A stretch of DNA of 64,000 nt, taken from NCBI RefSeq assembly GCF_001544575.2, contig NZ_FCNY02000016.1, positions 62,001-126,000 on the forward strand, read 5' to 3'. This stretch comes from Caballeronia cordobensis (GTDB lineage: Bacteria > Pseudomonadota > Gammaproteobacteria > Burkholderiales > Burkholderiaceae). Positions 1 through 9,475 of this stretch are shown in pieces; position 1 is the stretch's first letter; each line of letters starts with the position of its first letter. Made by a program: the position numbers and the translations under genes. A model generated the notes under the pieces. It did no database searches. It was not told the origin of the DNA and saw only the letters and a list, made by a program, of their open reading frames with translations.

Positions 1-474
1 GTGGCTCGCGCCGATCAGCCGCACCAGCCGTTGCGTGCCCGACCAGCCGGGGCAAGTCGCGATCGAAGCCTCCGGCAGCGCGAAACCGGCCGCCTCCGAC
101 GCGATGCGCACGTCGGCGGTGATCGCCAGTTCCAGCCCGCCGCCGAAGGCATGACCGTTGATCGCCGCGATCACGGGCTGGCGCAGCCGCGCCCACTGGT
201 CGAAGACCCGATGGCCGCGACGCACCCAGTGTCGCCACATGTCCAGCGGCGCGAGCGCGGCCCATTCGTTGATGTCCGCGCCGACGCAGAATGCCTTCGC
301 GCCGCCGCCCGTCAGGATGACCACGCGGGTCTGAAGGTCGGCCTCCAGTTCGCGGGCCGCGTCTTCCAGCGCGTCCAGCATGGCAGGCGTGAGCGCGTTG
401 AGTTTGGCCGGCCGGTCCACCGTGACGGTGGCGATGGCCGCATCGCGGACGATGGAAACGAAGCGATCAGTCAT
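1..474 (-). CDS. Enoyl-CoA hydratase/isomerase family protein (3' end outside window)
   Basis: The first 158 codons of a crotonase-fold protein are present; the usual length is about 260. Residues 111-115 give GGGLE and 131-135 give FALPE. These place glutamates 115 and 135 where the two catalytic glutamates of enoyl-CoA hydratases lie, so hydratase activity is expected. The oxyanion-hole stretch around residues 61-70 (AFCVGADINE) is also present. The start ATG lies inside the end of the upstream CoA-transferase gene, an 8-base overlap that suggests translational coupling. It is the last visible gene of the minus-strand TRAP/CoA operon and probably hydrates an unsaturated acyl-CoA made from the imported substrate (inference). 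Confidence 0.85.
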   Translation of the reverse strand, partial: MTDRFVSIVRDAAIATVTVDRPAKLNALTPAMLDALEDAARELEADLQTRVVILTGGGAKAFCVGADINEWAALAPLDMWRHWVRRGHRVFDQWARLRQPVIAAINGHAFGGGLELAITADVRIASEAAGFALPEASIATCPGWSGTQRLVRLIGASH

Positions 475-2065
475 GGCGATTTTCGCGGGGTTCGAGGAGG
501 CGGAGTCCGAAGGGCGCGTCGGTGAAAAGCGCGGCATCCATTTCGCGCAGGTCCGGGGCGACTTTCAACTCGATATCGGCCTGATCCAGTATGTCGCGCT
601 GCAGATCGACGCCGGGCGCGATCTCGCGGACCGTCAGCCCGTCGTCGAGCAGATCGATGACGCAGCGCTCGGTGACATACGTCACGCGCTGGCCCCGCTC
701 GCGCCCGACGCGTCCGCTGAACGTGATCTGCTCGGCCGTCCGGACGAACTTGCGCGTGCGGCCTTCTTTCAGGATAACGAGCCTGCCGCCGCCGACTTCG
801 AGTTGCGCGCCGGCCGTGAAGAAGCCCGAAAACACGATGCGCTGCGCATGCGCGGTGATATCGACGAAGCCGCCGCAGCCCGCCGTCAGATACGGTTTCG
901 ATGCAAGCCGCGAGACATTCACGCTGCCGTCGGTATCGACTTGCAGGAAGGAAAGCAGCGCGACATCGAAGCCGCCGCCCTGAAAATAGGTGAACTGATT
1001 CGGCGACGCGACGATCGCGTCGGCATTCGAGGCGCAGCCGAAGGCGAACCCGAGCAGCGGCATGCCGCCGACCGCGCCCTGTTCGATAGCCCAGGTCACT
1101 TCGCCGTGCAGGCCTTCTTCCAGCAGGATGCGCGGCACGTTGGCGGAAATGCCGAAGCCGAGATTGGCCGCGTCGCCACGCGCGAGCTCCATCGACGCGC
1201 GCCGGGCGATGACCTTCTCCGGTCCCCACGGCGCGGGCGCGAACGCTTCCATCGGCAGCGTGATTTCGCCGCTGATGGCCGGATCGTAAGGCGTCTGCGT
1301 GGTCTGCCACTGGTCCGGATCGACGACGACGTAATCGACCAGATTGCACGGCACGCGCACATCGTGCGGCCGCAGCGTGCCGGATTTCACCACGCGCTTG
1401 ACCTGCGCGATCACGATGCCGCCGTTGTTGCGCGCGGCCAGCGCCTGATCGATGCCGCCCAGGAGCGCGCCTTCGTGTTCGTAGGCGAGGTTGCCCGCTT
1501 CGTCGGCGGTGGTCGCGCGGATGATCGCCACGCGCGGCGCGATCGCGGGGAAGTAGAGCCAGTCGTCGCCGTCGAAGGACACCTTGCGCACGACCGGCCG
1601 CGCGGCGGCGGCGGCGTTCATCGCGCAACCCTGGAAGTCGGGATCGACGAACGTGCCCATGCCGATCTTGGTCAGCACGCCGGGGCGTTTTGCGGCGGCA
1701 TCGCGGTGCATGTCGAACAGGATGCCGCTCGGAATGTTGTAGGCCTCGATTTCGTTGTCGACGATCATGCGCCACACGTCCGGCATCGGCAGCGACGACG
1801 GGCCGCTCGGATACGAGCCCGCCAGCGTGCGCGCGAGCAGGCCGGGCCGGGCGAGATGGTCGATGCCCTTGACGCCGTACATGTCGCCCGCGGCGATCGG
1901 GTTCAGCGTGGTGAGATCGCGCGGCTGTCCCTCGCGCTCGAAGCGCTCGCCGATGGCCGCGAGAATCTTGTCGGGACAACCGAGCGCACTGGAGGAACTG
2001 ATGCTGACGACATCGCCGGACCGCACGAGTCGCGCCGCCGCATCCGCTGTGATGACTTTGCTCAT
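467..2065 (-). CDS. Family-I acyl-CoA:carboxylate CoA-transferase (YdiF/propionate CoA-transferase type), second copy
   Basis: A 532-residue protein with the alpha and beta CoA-transferase domains fused in one chain, as in E. coli YdiF. The C-terminal half carries WAIEQGAVGG; Glu328 matches the glutamate that forms the glutamyl-CoA thioester in this family. It would move CoA from a donor such as acetyl- or succinyl-CoA to a carboxylic acid. The gene starts 6 bp after another CoA-transferase of the same class and overlaps the next hydratase gene by 8 bp. Two tandem enzymes of this fused type are unusual; they may form a heteromer or serve two successive acids. The true substrate is unknown. 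Confidence 0.88.
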   Translation of the reverse strand: MSKVITADAAARLVRSGDVVSISSSSALGCPDKILAAIGERFEREGQPRDLTTLNPIAAGDMYGVKGIDHLARPGLLARTLAGSYPSGPSSLPMPDVWRMIVDNEIEAYNIPSGILFDMHRDAAAKRPGVLTKIGMGTFVDPDFQGCAMNAAAAARPVVRKVSFDGDDWLYFPAIAPRVAIIRATTADEAGNLAYEHEGALLGGIDQALAARNNGGIVIAQVKRVVKSGTLRPHDVRVPCNLVDYVVVDPDQWQTTQTPYDPAISGEITLPMEAFAPAPWGPEKVIARRASMELARGDAANLGFGISANVPRILLEEGLHGEVTWAIEQGAVGGMPLLGFAFGCASNADAIVASPNQFTYFQGGGFDVALLSFLQVDTDGSVNVSRLASKPYLTAGCGGFVDITAHAQRIVFSGFFTAGAQLEVGGGRLVILKEGRTRKFVRTAEQITFSGRVGRERGQRVTYVTERCVIDLLDDGLTVREIAPGVDLQRDILDQADIELKVAPDLREMDAALFTDAPFGLRLLEPRENRHD

Positions 2066-2071
2066 GGTGTC

Positions 2072-3601
2072 TTAACGATGAAGGTCGAATAGGGCAGCGC
2101 CGCGCAGCGACGCATGCAGTGCGACTTCGAACGGCATGCGGTCGAGCACATCGCGCACGAGATCCACGCCCGGCGCCACCTCGATCAGTTGCAGGCCGTC
2201 GGCCGTCAGTTCGAAGACGGCGCGTTCGGTCACATAGATCACCTGCTGGCCGTCCGCGCGTGCGCGCTTGCCGCTGAAGGTAATGTGACGCACCTGCGGC
2301 ACCAGCTTCGGCACCGCGCCGTGACGCCGGATGCGTACCTCGCCGTCTTCCAGTTCGACTTCCAGCCCTTTCGCCTCGAAGGTGCCGCAGAAGACCACCT
2401 TGCGTGTGCGCTGCGTGATGTCGACGAAACCGCCGGGACCGACGATGTTCTCGCCCAGCCACGAGACGTTGACGTTGCCTTGCGCGTCCAGTTCGCCCAT
2501 GCCGAGGAAGGCGATATCGATGCCGCCGCCGCTGAAGAGATCGAACTGGTCGTTGGATTTGAGGATCGCGCTCGCGTGGCGCGTGGCGCCGAAGAGATCG
2601 CCGCCGAGCAGTTCGCCGTTATGCGATCCCTGTTCGATCACGGTCCAGCTGATATCCACGCCTTCCGCGTGCGCCACGGCGGGAATGCCGTCGGGCAGGC
2701 CATAGCCGAAGTTGACGCACGCGCCGGGCGCAAGCTCCTGCGCGGCGCGCTTCGCGATGAGGTAGCGGATGCCCGTGGGCAGCGGCGGCGGCGTGCGCGT
2801 GTCGGGCGCGGGCTGCTCGCCGCTGATGGCCGGGTCGTAGCCCGCGGCGGTGGTCTGCTTCTGGGCGGCGTACACGCAGATGTCGTCGACGAGCACGCCC
2901 GGCACCGTGACCGCGCGCGCCGGCGTGATCGGCGTGGCACAGACGTCGCGCACCTGCGCGAACACGCGGCCGCCGCTGTTGTGCGCGGCGAGCGCGGCGG
3001 CGAACGCGTCGATATCGGCGGGTTCTTCACGCGATGTCAGGTTGCCCTGCACATCCGCCGTAGTGCCGCGCACGATCGCGAAATCGATCGCGAAGGGCTT
3101 GTACCAGAGCAGTTCCTTGCCGCCCAGCGTGACGACATCGACGAGATCCTCGCGCGCACTGGCGTTGACGCGGCCGCCGCCGTGGCGCGGATCGGCGAAG
3201 GTATCGAGGCCGATGTGAGTGACGAGCCCGTGACGGCCCGCGCCCGCTTCGCGGATCAGCGTCTGGATCACGCCGGCGGGCAGGGTGTAAGCCTCGATGC
3301 GTTCCTCGCGCGCGAGCTTCTGCATCGGCTTCGACCAGGTCCAATGGCCGCCGATGACGCGCTTCACCATGCCTTCGTGCGCGAAACGGCTGATGCCGCT
3401 CGTCAAGCCGTCGCCGATGCCGAGCGCGTGGATCAGCGTGAGATCGCGCGGATGGCCCGTCGCCAAAAAGCGCCGCTCGATGGCCTCGGTGATGTGATCG
3501 GGCTCGACCAGTCCGCCGCCCGAGCCGCTCAGCACGACGGTCGCGCCATCGAAAATCGCCGCCGCCATGAAATCCGCATCCGTCAGGTTTGCACGTTTCA
3601 T
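2072..3601 (-). CDS. Family-I acyl-CoA:carboxylate CoA-transferase, first copy
   Basis: A 509-residue fused alpha-beta CoA-transferase related to, but clearly different from, the downstream gene. The catalytic glutamate is Glu323 in VIEQGSHNG. The N-terminal domain has the GSGGGLVEPD loop and the C-terminal half the GGGIDIAFLG stretch typical of the family. It begins 1 bp after the MaoC gene and is followed after 6 bp by the second CoA-transferase, so the three are certainly co-transcribed. Its likely role is to activate a carboxylate intermediate to its CoA thioester for the beta-oxidation-like steps encoded around it; the substrate cannot be read from the sequence. Confidence 0.88.
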   Translation of the reverse strand: MKRANLTDADFMAAAIFDGATVVLSGSGGGLVEPDHITEAIERRFLATGHPRDLTLIHALGIGDGLTSGISRFAHEGMVKRVIGGHWTWSKPMQKLAREERIEAYTLPAGVIQTLIREAGAGRHGLVTHIGLDTFADPRHGGGRVNASAREDLVDVVTLGGKELLWYKPFAIDFAIVRGTTADVQGNLTSREEPADIDAFAAALAAHNSGGRVFAQVRDVCATPITPARAVTVPGVLVDDICVYAAQKQTTAAGYDPAISGEQPAPDTRTPPPLPTGIRYLIAKRAAQELAPGACVNFGYGLPDGIPAVAHAEGVDISWTVIEQGSHNGELLGGDLFGATRHASAILKSNDQFDLFSGGGIDIAFLGMGELDAQGNVNVSWLGENIVGPGGFVDITQRTRKVVFCGTFEAKGLEVELEDGEVRIRRHGAVPKLVPQVRHITFSGKRARADGQQVIYVTERAVFELTADGLQLIEVAPGVDLVRDVLDRMPFEVALHASLRGAALFDLHR

Positions 3602-3602
3602 C

Positions 3603-4061
3603 TTATTTGTCCTCGTTACGCGCGCCCGCGCGGACCATCAGTACATTGAGTCCTTCCTGGATCAGCACGCCATCCTGGTTATGCACTTCGACCTGCAAAC
3701 GCACGATGCCGCGATCGGCGCGGCGCGTGGCGCGCTTGTCCAGCACGCGAATGCGCCCCTGAATCCGGTCGCCGATCAGCACCGGTTTGTGAAAGCGATA
3801 GGTCCACTCCAGCGTGGCGATCGCGGCGAAGCGCGTCGCCGCACGGTTCTTGAGACCGTCGAGCATCGCGAGGCACAGGAGACCGTGCGCGACGCGACCG
3901 GGAAAGCCGGCGTCGCGCGCGAATTCGTCGTCCATGTGGACATCGAAGAAATCGCCCGAAATGCCCGCGAATTGCACGACGTGACTCTCGGTGACGACGA
4001 TGCCCGACGTCGTGAACGCGAGACCGGGCTCGATTTCGTCGAAGAGCAGGGGATGACTCAT
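3603..4061 (-). CDS. MaoC-like hydratase/dehydratase
   Basis: A single hot-dog-fold protein of 152 residues starting MSHPLLFDEI. The helix region FFDVHMDDEFARDAGFPG contains the Asp and His of the R-hydratase motif, followed by GRVAHGLL. The start at 4061 is preferred over an in-frame codon at 4094 because AAGGA lies about 7 bases upstream and it avoids overlap with the aldo/keto reductase gene. It would add or remove water from an enoyl-CoA, complementing the two crotonase-type proteins of the operon. The gaps are 13 bp upstream and 1 bp downstream. Confidence 0.85.
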   Translation of the reverse strand: MSHPLLFDEIEPGLAFTTSGIVVTESHVVQFAGISGDFFDVHMDDEFARDAGFPGRVAHGLLCLAMLDGLKNRAATRFAAIATLEWTYRFHKPVLIGDRIQGRIRVLDKRATRRADRGIVRLQVEVHNQDGVLIQEGLNVLMVRAGARNEDK

Positions 4062-4074
4062 GGGCTTGTCCTTA

Positions 4075-4893
4075 TCAGTCGAACACGGGCGCATGCGGCA
4101 CCCGCTCGCGATTGACGACGCGGTAGTTGGTATCGTTCAGCGCGTCGATGCGATGCATGTCGATGCCGGACAGCGTGAAGTCCATCACGTCGAAGTTGGC
4201 CTCGATGTTCTGGCGCTTGGTCGACATCGTGTTGATCGTCACGCCCTTTTGCAGAATCCAGCGCAGCGCGACTTGCGCGGCCGACTTGCCGTAGCCCTGA
4301 CCGATTTCATCGAAGAGCGGATATTTGAAGATCTCGCCACGCGCGACCGAGCAATAGGACGAGAGCGGAATGCCGGTCGCGATGGCGGTGTCCAGCAATA
4401 CCCGCTGATTCAGCAGCGGATGAAACTCGACCTGATTGGTGACGAGCGGCAACGCGGTCGCGGCTTTCGCGGCGCGCATCATGGCGGCGTTGAAGTTGCT
4501 GACGCCGATATGGCGCGTCAGCCCCGCGCGCGCCGCTTCTTCGAGGCGTCGCACGGAAGGCGCGACGTCGCCATCGGCGGGCGGCCAGTGCAGCAGCAGC
4601 ACGTCGGCCTGCTCGATCTTCAGCTTGTCGAGGCTTTCGCGCAGCGACGGCATGAAGCGTTCGTCGGAATCGTTGGCGGGCGCGATCTTGGTGGTGATGC
4701 ACAGCGCGTCGCGCGGCATGCCGATCGCGCGCAGCGCCGAGCCGACGCCGATTTCGTTGTCGTAGAGCTGCGCGGTGTCGATCGCACGATAGCCGGTCTC
4801 GATCGCGTCGCGCAGCGCGTCCTTCAGTTGCTGGCCGTTCAGCGGCCAGGTGCCGAAAGCGCGTTCATGAGTGCGTTGGAAAAGTATGTTCAT
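4075..4893 (-). CDS. Aldo/keto reductase
   Basis: A 272-residue NAD(P)H-dependent aldo/keto reductase. The catalytic tetrad is visible as Asp39 (RAIDT), Tyr44 (AQLYDNE), Lys69 (ITTKI) and His102 (LLLHWP), and the GVSNF signature follows. The start MNILFQRTHE at 4893 matches the family N-terminus; an in-frame extension to 5013 has no such similarity and would run into the hydratase gene. It starts 4 bp after that gene. It probably reduces or oxidises a carbonyl/alcohol intermediate of the same pathway (inference). Confidence 0.87.
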   Translation of the reverse strand: MNILFQRTHERAFGTWPLNGQQLKDALRDAIETGYRAIDTAQLYDNEIGVGSALRAIGMPRDALCITTKIAPANDSDERFMPSLRESLDKLKIEQADVLLLHWPPADGDVAPSVRRLEEAARAGLTRHIGVSNFNAAMMRAAKAATALPLVTNQVEFHPLLNQRVLLDTAIATGIPLSSYCSVARGEIFKYPLFDEIGQGYGKSAAQVALRWILQKGVTINTMSTKRQNIEANFDVMDFTLSGIDMHRIDALNDTNYRVVNRERVPHAPVFD

Positions 4894-4897
4894 GGCC

Positions 4898-5656
4898 TTA
4901 AAAGATGGCGGACGTCTTCGCAAAGAAAGCGCGGATGCCCAGCTCCGCGTCGGGACTGATGCGCACCGCGAGCGCGGCGGCGGGATAGGCCGCGTGCGGG
5001 TCCTTGTCGTCATCGACGATCAGGCTTTTGGCGAGCGCGGCGGCGCGCGGAGAGATCGCACAAAGACGCGTGGTCCATTCCTGCAATTGCGTTTCGATGT
5101 CCTGCGGTGCGCAGACGGCATTGACGACGCCCCACTGCAACGCGGTCGTCGGATCGATTTCGCGCGACAGCAACACCGCTTCGAGCGCGCGTCCACGGCC
5201 CGCGATGCGCTGCAGGCGGTCGCCGCCCTCCCAGCCGGGAATCGCGCCGATGGCGACTTCCGGGAAGCGCAGCCGCGCGCCCGCGCCCGCGAGCCGCAGA
5301 TCGCAGCACAGCGCGAGCTCCAGGCCGCCGCCGAAGCACAATCCTTCGATGACGGCGACGGTCGGGCAGCGCAGCCGCTCGAAGCGCCGGAACACCGCGT
5401 TGCCTTCACCGATCCACTGCGTCGCGAAGGCTTGCGGGTCGAGCGCGGACCATTCGCGGATGTCTGCGCCGGAAGAAAAGGCGCCGCCCGCCGTGCCGCG
5501 CAGCACGACGGCGCGGATCGTGTCGTCCTCGCCGATCTGCGCGATGTGCTCGTCGAGCGCGGCCAGCATCGCGAAATCGAGCGCATTGGCCTTGCCTGGA
5601 TTGCTGAGTTCCAGCGTGAGCACCGCGTTTGTGCGGCTTGAAAGGATCTGTCCCAT
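4898..5656 (-). CDS. Enoyl-CoA hydratase/isomerase family protein
   Basis: A full-length crotonase-fold protein of 252 residues. Glu113 (GGGLELA) and Glu133 (FPEVAIG) occupy both catalytic positions, so hydratase chemistry is plausible. It resembles the partial paralogue at the window start, and both carry a PGW turn where PGAGG is more usual. It lies 10 bp after the DUF993 gene and 4 bp before the aldo/keto reductase gene. Confidence 0.88.
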   Translation of the reverse strand: MGQILSSRTNAVLTLELSNPGKANALDFAMLAALDEHIAQIGEDDTIRAVVLRGTAGGAFSSGADIREWSALDPQAFATQWIGEGNAVFRRFERLRCPTVAVIEGLCFGGGLELALCCDLRLAGAGARLRFPEVAIGAIPGWEGGDRLQRIAGRGRALEAVLLSREIDPTTALQWGVVNAVCAPQDIETQLQEWTTRLCAISPRAAALAKSLIVDDDKDPHAAYPAAALAVRISPDAELGIRAFFAKTSAIF

Positions 5657-5666
5657 CGATGGCGCC

Positions 5667-6833
5667 TCAGTCCTGCGTCACGCCGTAGCCGGCGAGGAAC
5701 GTCTTCATGCGCACGACCGCAAGCTCGGGCTGACGCAGCAGGCCCGCCGCATCGGCGAGCTTGAACAGATCGACGAAATACGGCAGCGGACGCATCGCCT
5801 GATGTCCGGCCAGCATCGTCATGTGCGATTGATGGCCGTTCAGGAAGGCGAGGAACACGATGCCGGTCTTGTAGAAGCGCGTCGGCGCGCGGAAGATGTG
5901 GCGCGACAGCGGCACCGTGGGCGCGAGAATCTCGAGAAAGCGCTCGCGCCGTCCGGCCGCCAGTTCGGAGAGGGCGGCGGATGCGGCCGGCGCGATGCCG
6001 TCGAAGATGCCGAGCAGCGCGTGCGAAAAGCCGTGCTCGTCGCCGGCGATCAGTTCGGGATAGTTGAAGTCGTCGCCGGTGTACATCTTCACGCCGGCGG
6101 GCAGAAGGCGGCGCATGTCGATCTCCCGCTGCTTGTCGAGCAGCGACACCTTGATGCCGTCCACCTTCGCCGCCGACTCGGCCATGACCTGCAAGGCCAC
6201 GTCGCGCGCGGCGGTCAGATCGTCCGTTCCCCAGTAGCGGGCGAGCGCGGGATCGAACATGTCGCCGAGCCAGTGCAGGATCACCGGCTGATCCACTTGC
6301 GCGAGCACGCGGCGATACACCGCCACGTAGTCTTCGGGCGAACGCGCCACGCGGGCGAGTGCACGGCTCGCCATCAGGATCAGACGGCCGCCCGCGGTCT
6401 GGATCGCATCGACCTGTTGCAGATAGGCATCGACGACCGCGTCGAGCGAATCGACCGAGGCGGGATCGAGATGGTCCGTGCCGCAACCATTGAAAATGGG
6501 CACGCGGCTGTCGGCAAGCTCCGCGCGCGTGCGACGGATCAGTTGCAGCGACGCTTGCCAACTGAGGCCCATGCCGCGCTGCGCGGTGTCCATCGCTTCG
6601 GCGATGCCCAGGCCGAGACCGGCCAGATAGCGGCGGTATTCGAGCGTCTTGTCCCAGTCGATCTTGCCGCCATCGGAGGGATCGGCGTCCGCGAAGGGAT
6701 CGGCGACCACGTGCGCGGCCGACAGCGCGATGCGATTGAAAGGCGCGGCGGGGCGCGCGTCGTGAAGCGGCGTGCCCGTGAGCGTGTAGCGTTCCAGCGC
6801 GCCGGCAGGCGTCGGCAGTTGTAGGGTGTGCAT
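5667..6833 (-). CDS. DUF993 family protein (dihydrodipicolinate-synthase-like TIM barrel)
   Basis: A 388-residue protein recognised as DUF993, a family distantly related to the class I aldolases of the DapA superfamily. It has the characteristic GTDHLDP stretch, the ILHWLGDMFDP segment and a lysine in DGIKVSLLDK that could be the Schiff-base residue (family resemblance, not proven). The family has no established reaction known to me, but it tends to sit beside Gfo/Idh/MocA dehydrogenases, which occur in the companion operon here. An aldol or retro-aldol step on the carbon skeleton is a reasonable guess. The flanking gaps are 20 and 10 bp. Confidence 0.8.
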   Translation of the reverse strand: MHTLQLPTPAGALERYTLTGTPLHDARPAAPFNRIALSAAHVVADPFADADPSDGGKIDWDKTLEYRRYLAGLGLGIAEAMDTAQRGMGLSWQASLQLIRRTRAELADSRVPIFNGCGTDHLDPASVDSLDAVVDAYLQQVDAIQTAGGRLILMASRALARVARSPEDYVAVYRRVLAQVDQPVILHWLGDMFDPALARYWGTDDLTAARDVALQVMAESAAKVDGIKVSLLDKQREIDMRRLLPAGVKMYTGDDFNYPELIAGDEHGFSHALLGIFDGIAPAASAALSELAAGRRERFLEILAPTVPLSRHIFRAPTRFYKTGIVFLAFLNGHQSHMTMLAGHQAMRPLPYFVDLFKLADAAGLLRQPELAVVRMKTFLAGYGVTQD

Positions 6834-6853
6834 GTCGCGATGAATGGGTTGAG

Positions 6854-7645
6854 TTAGAGACGCGGAATGGACAGCGCGCCGTCGATGTTGAGCACGCTGC
6901 CCGTGGCGAACGTCATCTGTCCCGAGGCCAGTGCGGCGACGGCCGAAGCGACGTCCTGCGGCATGCCCCAGCGCTGCATCGGCACGATGCCGCCGGCGAT
7001 GCGTTCGTCGTAGCGCGCGGCTACGCCTTCCGTCATCGGCGTGCGGATGATGCCGGGCCGTACTTCGAACACGCCGATGGCAAGCGGCGCGAGCCGCAGC
7101 GCGAACAGTTTGGTGAGCATGCCCAGCCCGGCCTTGGACATACAGTATTCGCCGCGCTCCGTTGACGCCAGCTCGGCGCTCACCGACGACACCGTGACGA
7201 TGCTGCGGGCGTGCTCACTCGCATGAGCGGCCATATGGCGCGCGACGGCCTGCGTGAGAAAGAACGTGCCGCGCATGTTGATATCGACGACGCGGTCGTA
7301 GGACGCCTCGCCGAGCTCCAGCAGATCGCCGCGCATCTCGGCGGACACGCCCGCGTTGTTGACCAGACACGCGATCGGCCCGCAGTCCGACACGACGTGC
7401 TCGACCAGCGCGCGATGTCCGCCGCTGTCGGCCAGATCGTGCCGGTAGAAGCGCGCGCGCACGCCGTGCGATTCGACCGCGGCCATCGTGTCGTGCGCGC
7501 CGTCGTCGATATCGATCAGCGCGAGGTCGAAGCCGCGCCGCGCCAGCTCCGCCGCGATGCTTGCGCCGATGCCGCGCCGCGCGCCCGTGACGAGCGCGAG
7601 CGGCCGTTCGCGGCGCGGCGTCAGTACAGGAGATGAGGTAGCCAT
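6854..7645 (-). CDS. SDR family oxidoreductase
   Basis: A classical short-chain dehydrogenase of 263 residues. It has the TGARRGIG nucleotide-binding loop near residue 20, NNAG near residue 92, a catalytic Ser in VTVSSVS and YCMSK as the Tyr/Lys pair. The ATG at 7645 lies within the end of the TRAP large-subunit gene (25-base overlap), so translation is probably coupled to transport. It likely oxidises a hydroxyl group of the imported compound. Confidence 0.87.
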   Translation of the reverse strand: MATSSPVLTPRRERPLALVTGARRGIGASIAAELARRGFDLALIDIDDGAHDTMAAVESHGVRARFYRHDLADSGGHRALVEHVVSDCGPIACLVNNAGVSAEMRGDLLELGEASYDRVVDINMRGTFFLTQAVARHMAAHASEHARSIVTVSSVSAELASTERGEYCMSKAGLGMLTKLFALRLAPLAIGVFEVRPGIIRTPMTEGVAARYDERIAGGIVPMQRWGMPQDVASAVAALASGQMTFATGSVLNIDGALSIPRL

Positions 7646-8886
7646 TCGGAGAACGCCGGCACGAATGCCAGCAGCAGGATGGTCACGAACATGATCGCCA
7701 TGAAGGGCAACATGGGCCGCACCAGATTCACCATTCTGATGTTGGCGACGCCGGTGACGATGAAGCAGGCCGTGCCGATCGGCGGCGTCACAAGCGAGAT
7801 GCCGACGATGGCGATGGCGAGAATCGCGAAGTGGATGTCGCTGAAGCCCGCGTCCTGCGCGATCGGCAGGAACAGCGGAATCAGCAGGATCAGCGCGGGA
7901 ATGCCGTCGAGCAGCGCGCCCAGCAGCCAGAACACGATCACGATGAACACCGTGAAGACGATCTTGTTGCCGGTCAGTTGCGACGCGAACTCGGCCACCT
8001 GCTCGCCCACCGAGTTGTACGCCAGCATGTAGCCGAGAATCTGCGCGACGCCGACCAGCGACAGCACGATCGCACTGGTGCGGCCGGCCTTGATCAGAAT
8101 CCCGAGCCACGCACGCGTCGGAATCGAGCGCTGAAGGAGCGTGATGATCGTCACGTAGGCCACCGCCGCCGCAGCCGATTCGGTCGCGGTGAAGAAGCCC
8201 ATGAAGATGCCGCCGAGGATGATGACCGGCGCGCCCAGCGCGGGAATCGCGAGCACGAACGCGCGGCAAAGCTCCGGCACGCTGAAGTGGACCGGCGCGA
8301 CCGGCGGCTCCGAGCGCGCGCGGTACATGATGATGAACATCTTCGTGACGCCGACGAGAATCGCGGGCAGCGTCGCCGCGAGGAACAGCTTCGTCACCGA
8401 CATGTTCGCGACCGTCGCCAGCACGATGATCGTGATGGACGGCGGAATCAGGATGCCGGTCCCGGCCGCCGCCGCGATGATCGCCGACGACCATTCCTTG
8501 CGGTAGCCGGCCTTTTCCATCGACGGCAGCATGGCGGAGCTGATCGCGGCGGCATCGGCGTTGACCGAACCGCTCAGGCCCGAGAACACCATCGTCGAGG
8601 CGACGGCGGAGACGCCCAGTCCGCCCGGCACGCGGCCCACCAGCAGATTCATGAAATTGACGAGCCGGCCCGCCGAGCCCGAGTGAAACAGAATCTCCCC
8701 GGCGAGGATGAAGAGCGGCACGGCGAGCAGCGTGAACGAATCGACGCCGTGATACATCGCCTGAGCGATGTTGGTCAGCGGCAGGCCTTGCATCAGGCCG
8801 TCGATGGTGCCGACCGCGCCCAGCGACGCGATGATCGGTGCGCCCGCGACGACGAACAGAGCGAGTAGTCCGACGGTGAGAATCAT
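7621..8886 (-). CDS. TRAP transporter large permease subunit (DctM type)
   Basis: A 421-residue integral membrane protein with about 12 hydrophobic segments. Family marks include the loop GLSGSVNADAAAISSAMLP and the segment GILIPPS. The start at 8886 shares ATGA with the stop of the small permease gene, a typical coupled junction. With DctQ and the binding protein it forms a sodium-coupled TRAP importer for a carboxylate or carboxylated sugar in the inner membrane. Confidence 0.92.
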   Translation of the reverse strand: MILTVGLLALFVVAGAPIIASLGAVGTIDGLMQGLPLTNIAQAMYHGVDSFTLLAVPLFILAGEILFHSGSAGRLVNFMNLLVGRVPGGLGVSAVASTMVFSGLSGSVNADAAAISSAMLPSMEKAGYRKEWSSAIIAAAAGTGILIPPSITIIVLATVANMSVTKLFLAATLPAILVGVTKMFIIMYRARSEPPVAPVHFSVPELCRAFVLAIPALGAPVIILGGIFMGFFTATESAAAAVAYVTIITLLQRSIPTRAWLGILIKAGRTSAIVLSLVGVAQILGYMLAYNSVGEQVAEFASQLTGNKIVFTVFIVIVFWLLGALLDGIPALILLIPLFLPIAQDAGFSDIHFAILAIAIVGISLVTPPIGTACFIVTGVANIRMVNLVRPMLPFMAIMFVTILLLAFVPAFSEWLPHLLY

Positions 8887-9452
8887 TGCGCCCTCGTCTC
8901 GGTATGGCCATGGTTTTGGTTGTGACCTTGCGGCGCGGCGTCGAGTCCCGCGCGGGCGGCCAGGTCCCATGCGTGCGCCGCCAGATGCAGCAAGCCCAGC
9001 GCGCTGCCCGCGGGAATCGCGGTGAACGAGATCCATTGCGGGATGCCGCTCGGTGTCATCTGATCGAGCCCGAGCTGCATGAACTGCCAGCCGCCCCAGG
9101 CGAGCGCGACCAGCAGAAAGCCCATGAGCAACATCTGGAAGAGCGACGCGAGCATAAGCCAGCGGCCGCTCAGCTTGTCTTCGAACAGCTCGAAGGCGAC
9201 ATGCACCTTGTCGCGCACGCCGACCGCGATGCCGATGAAGGTCATCCAGATCATCAGCGTGACGCTGACCTCGATGTTCCACGACAGCGAGACGTGGAAG
9301 ACGAAGCGGGACAGGATGCCCGCCAGCACGACGCAGAAGATCGCGAAAACCAGAACCGCTATCAGCATGTCTTCGACGTTCGCGAGCACGCGCAACGCCG
9401 CAGTGTTGTTGATGCCGTCCCGGGACACGCGCGATTGCGGATCGGGTTTCAT
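8883..9452 (-). CDS. TRAP transporter small permease subunit (DctQ type)
   Basis: A 189-residue protein with four membrane segments, including one around LIAVLVFAIFCVVLAGILS, and the conserved DctQ region with Glu in SWNIEVSV. The start MKPDPQSRV at 9452 was chosen because it lies 23 bp after the binding-protein gene; the longer in-frame reading would overlap that gene. The C-terminus is His-rich (GHNQNHGHTE). It bridges the binding protein and the large permease. Confidence 0.88.
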   Translation of the reverse strand: MKPDPQSRVSRDGINNTAALRVLANVEDMLIAVLVFAIFCVVLAGILSRFVFHVSLSWNIEVSVTLMIWMTFIGIAVGVRDKVHVAFELFEDKLSGRWLMLASLFQMLLMGFLLVALAWGGWQFMQLGLDQMTPSGIPQWISFTAIPAGSALGLLHLAAHAWDLAARAGLDAAPQGHNQNHGHTETRAQ

Positions 9453-9475
9453 GTCGGGGAACCTCTCGCAGGGGT

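Noticed and set aside
380..2092. 570-codon open frame on the plus strand opposite the CoA-transferase
   Set aside because: Arg/Asp/Ala/His-rich composition with no recognisable domain. It is the antisense shadow of a strongly recognisable CoA-transferase.
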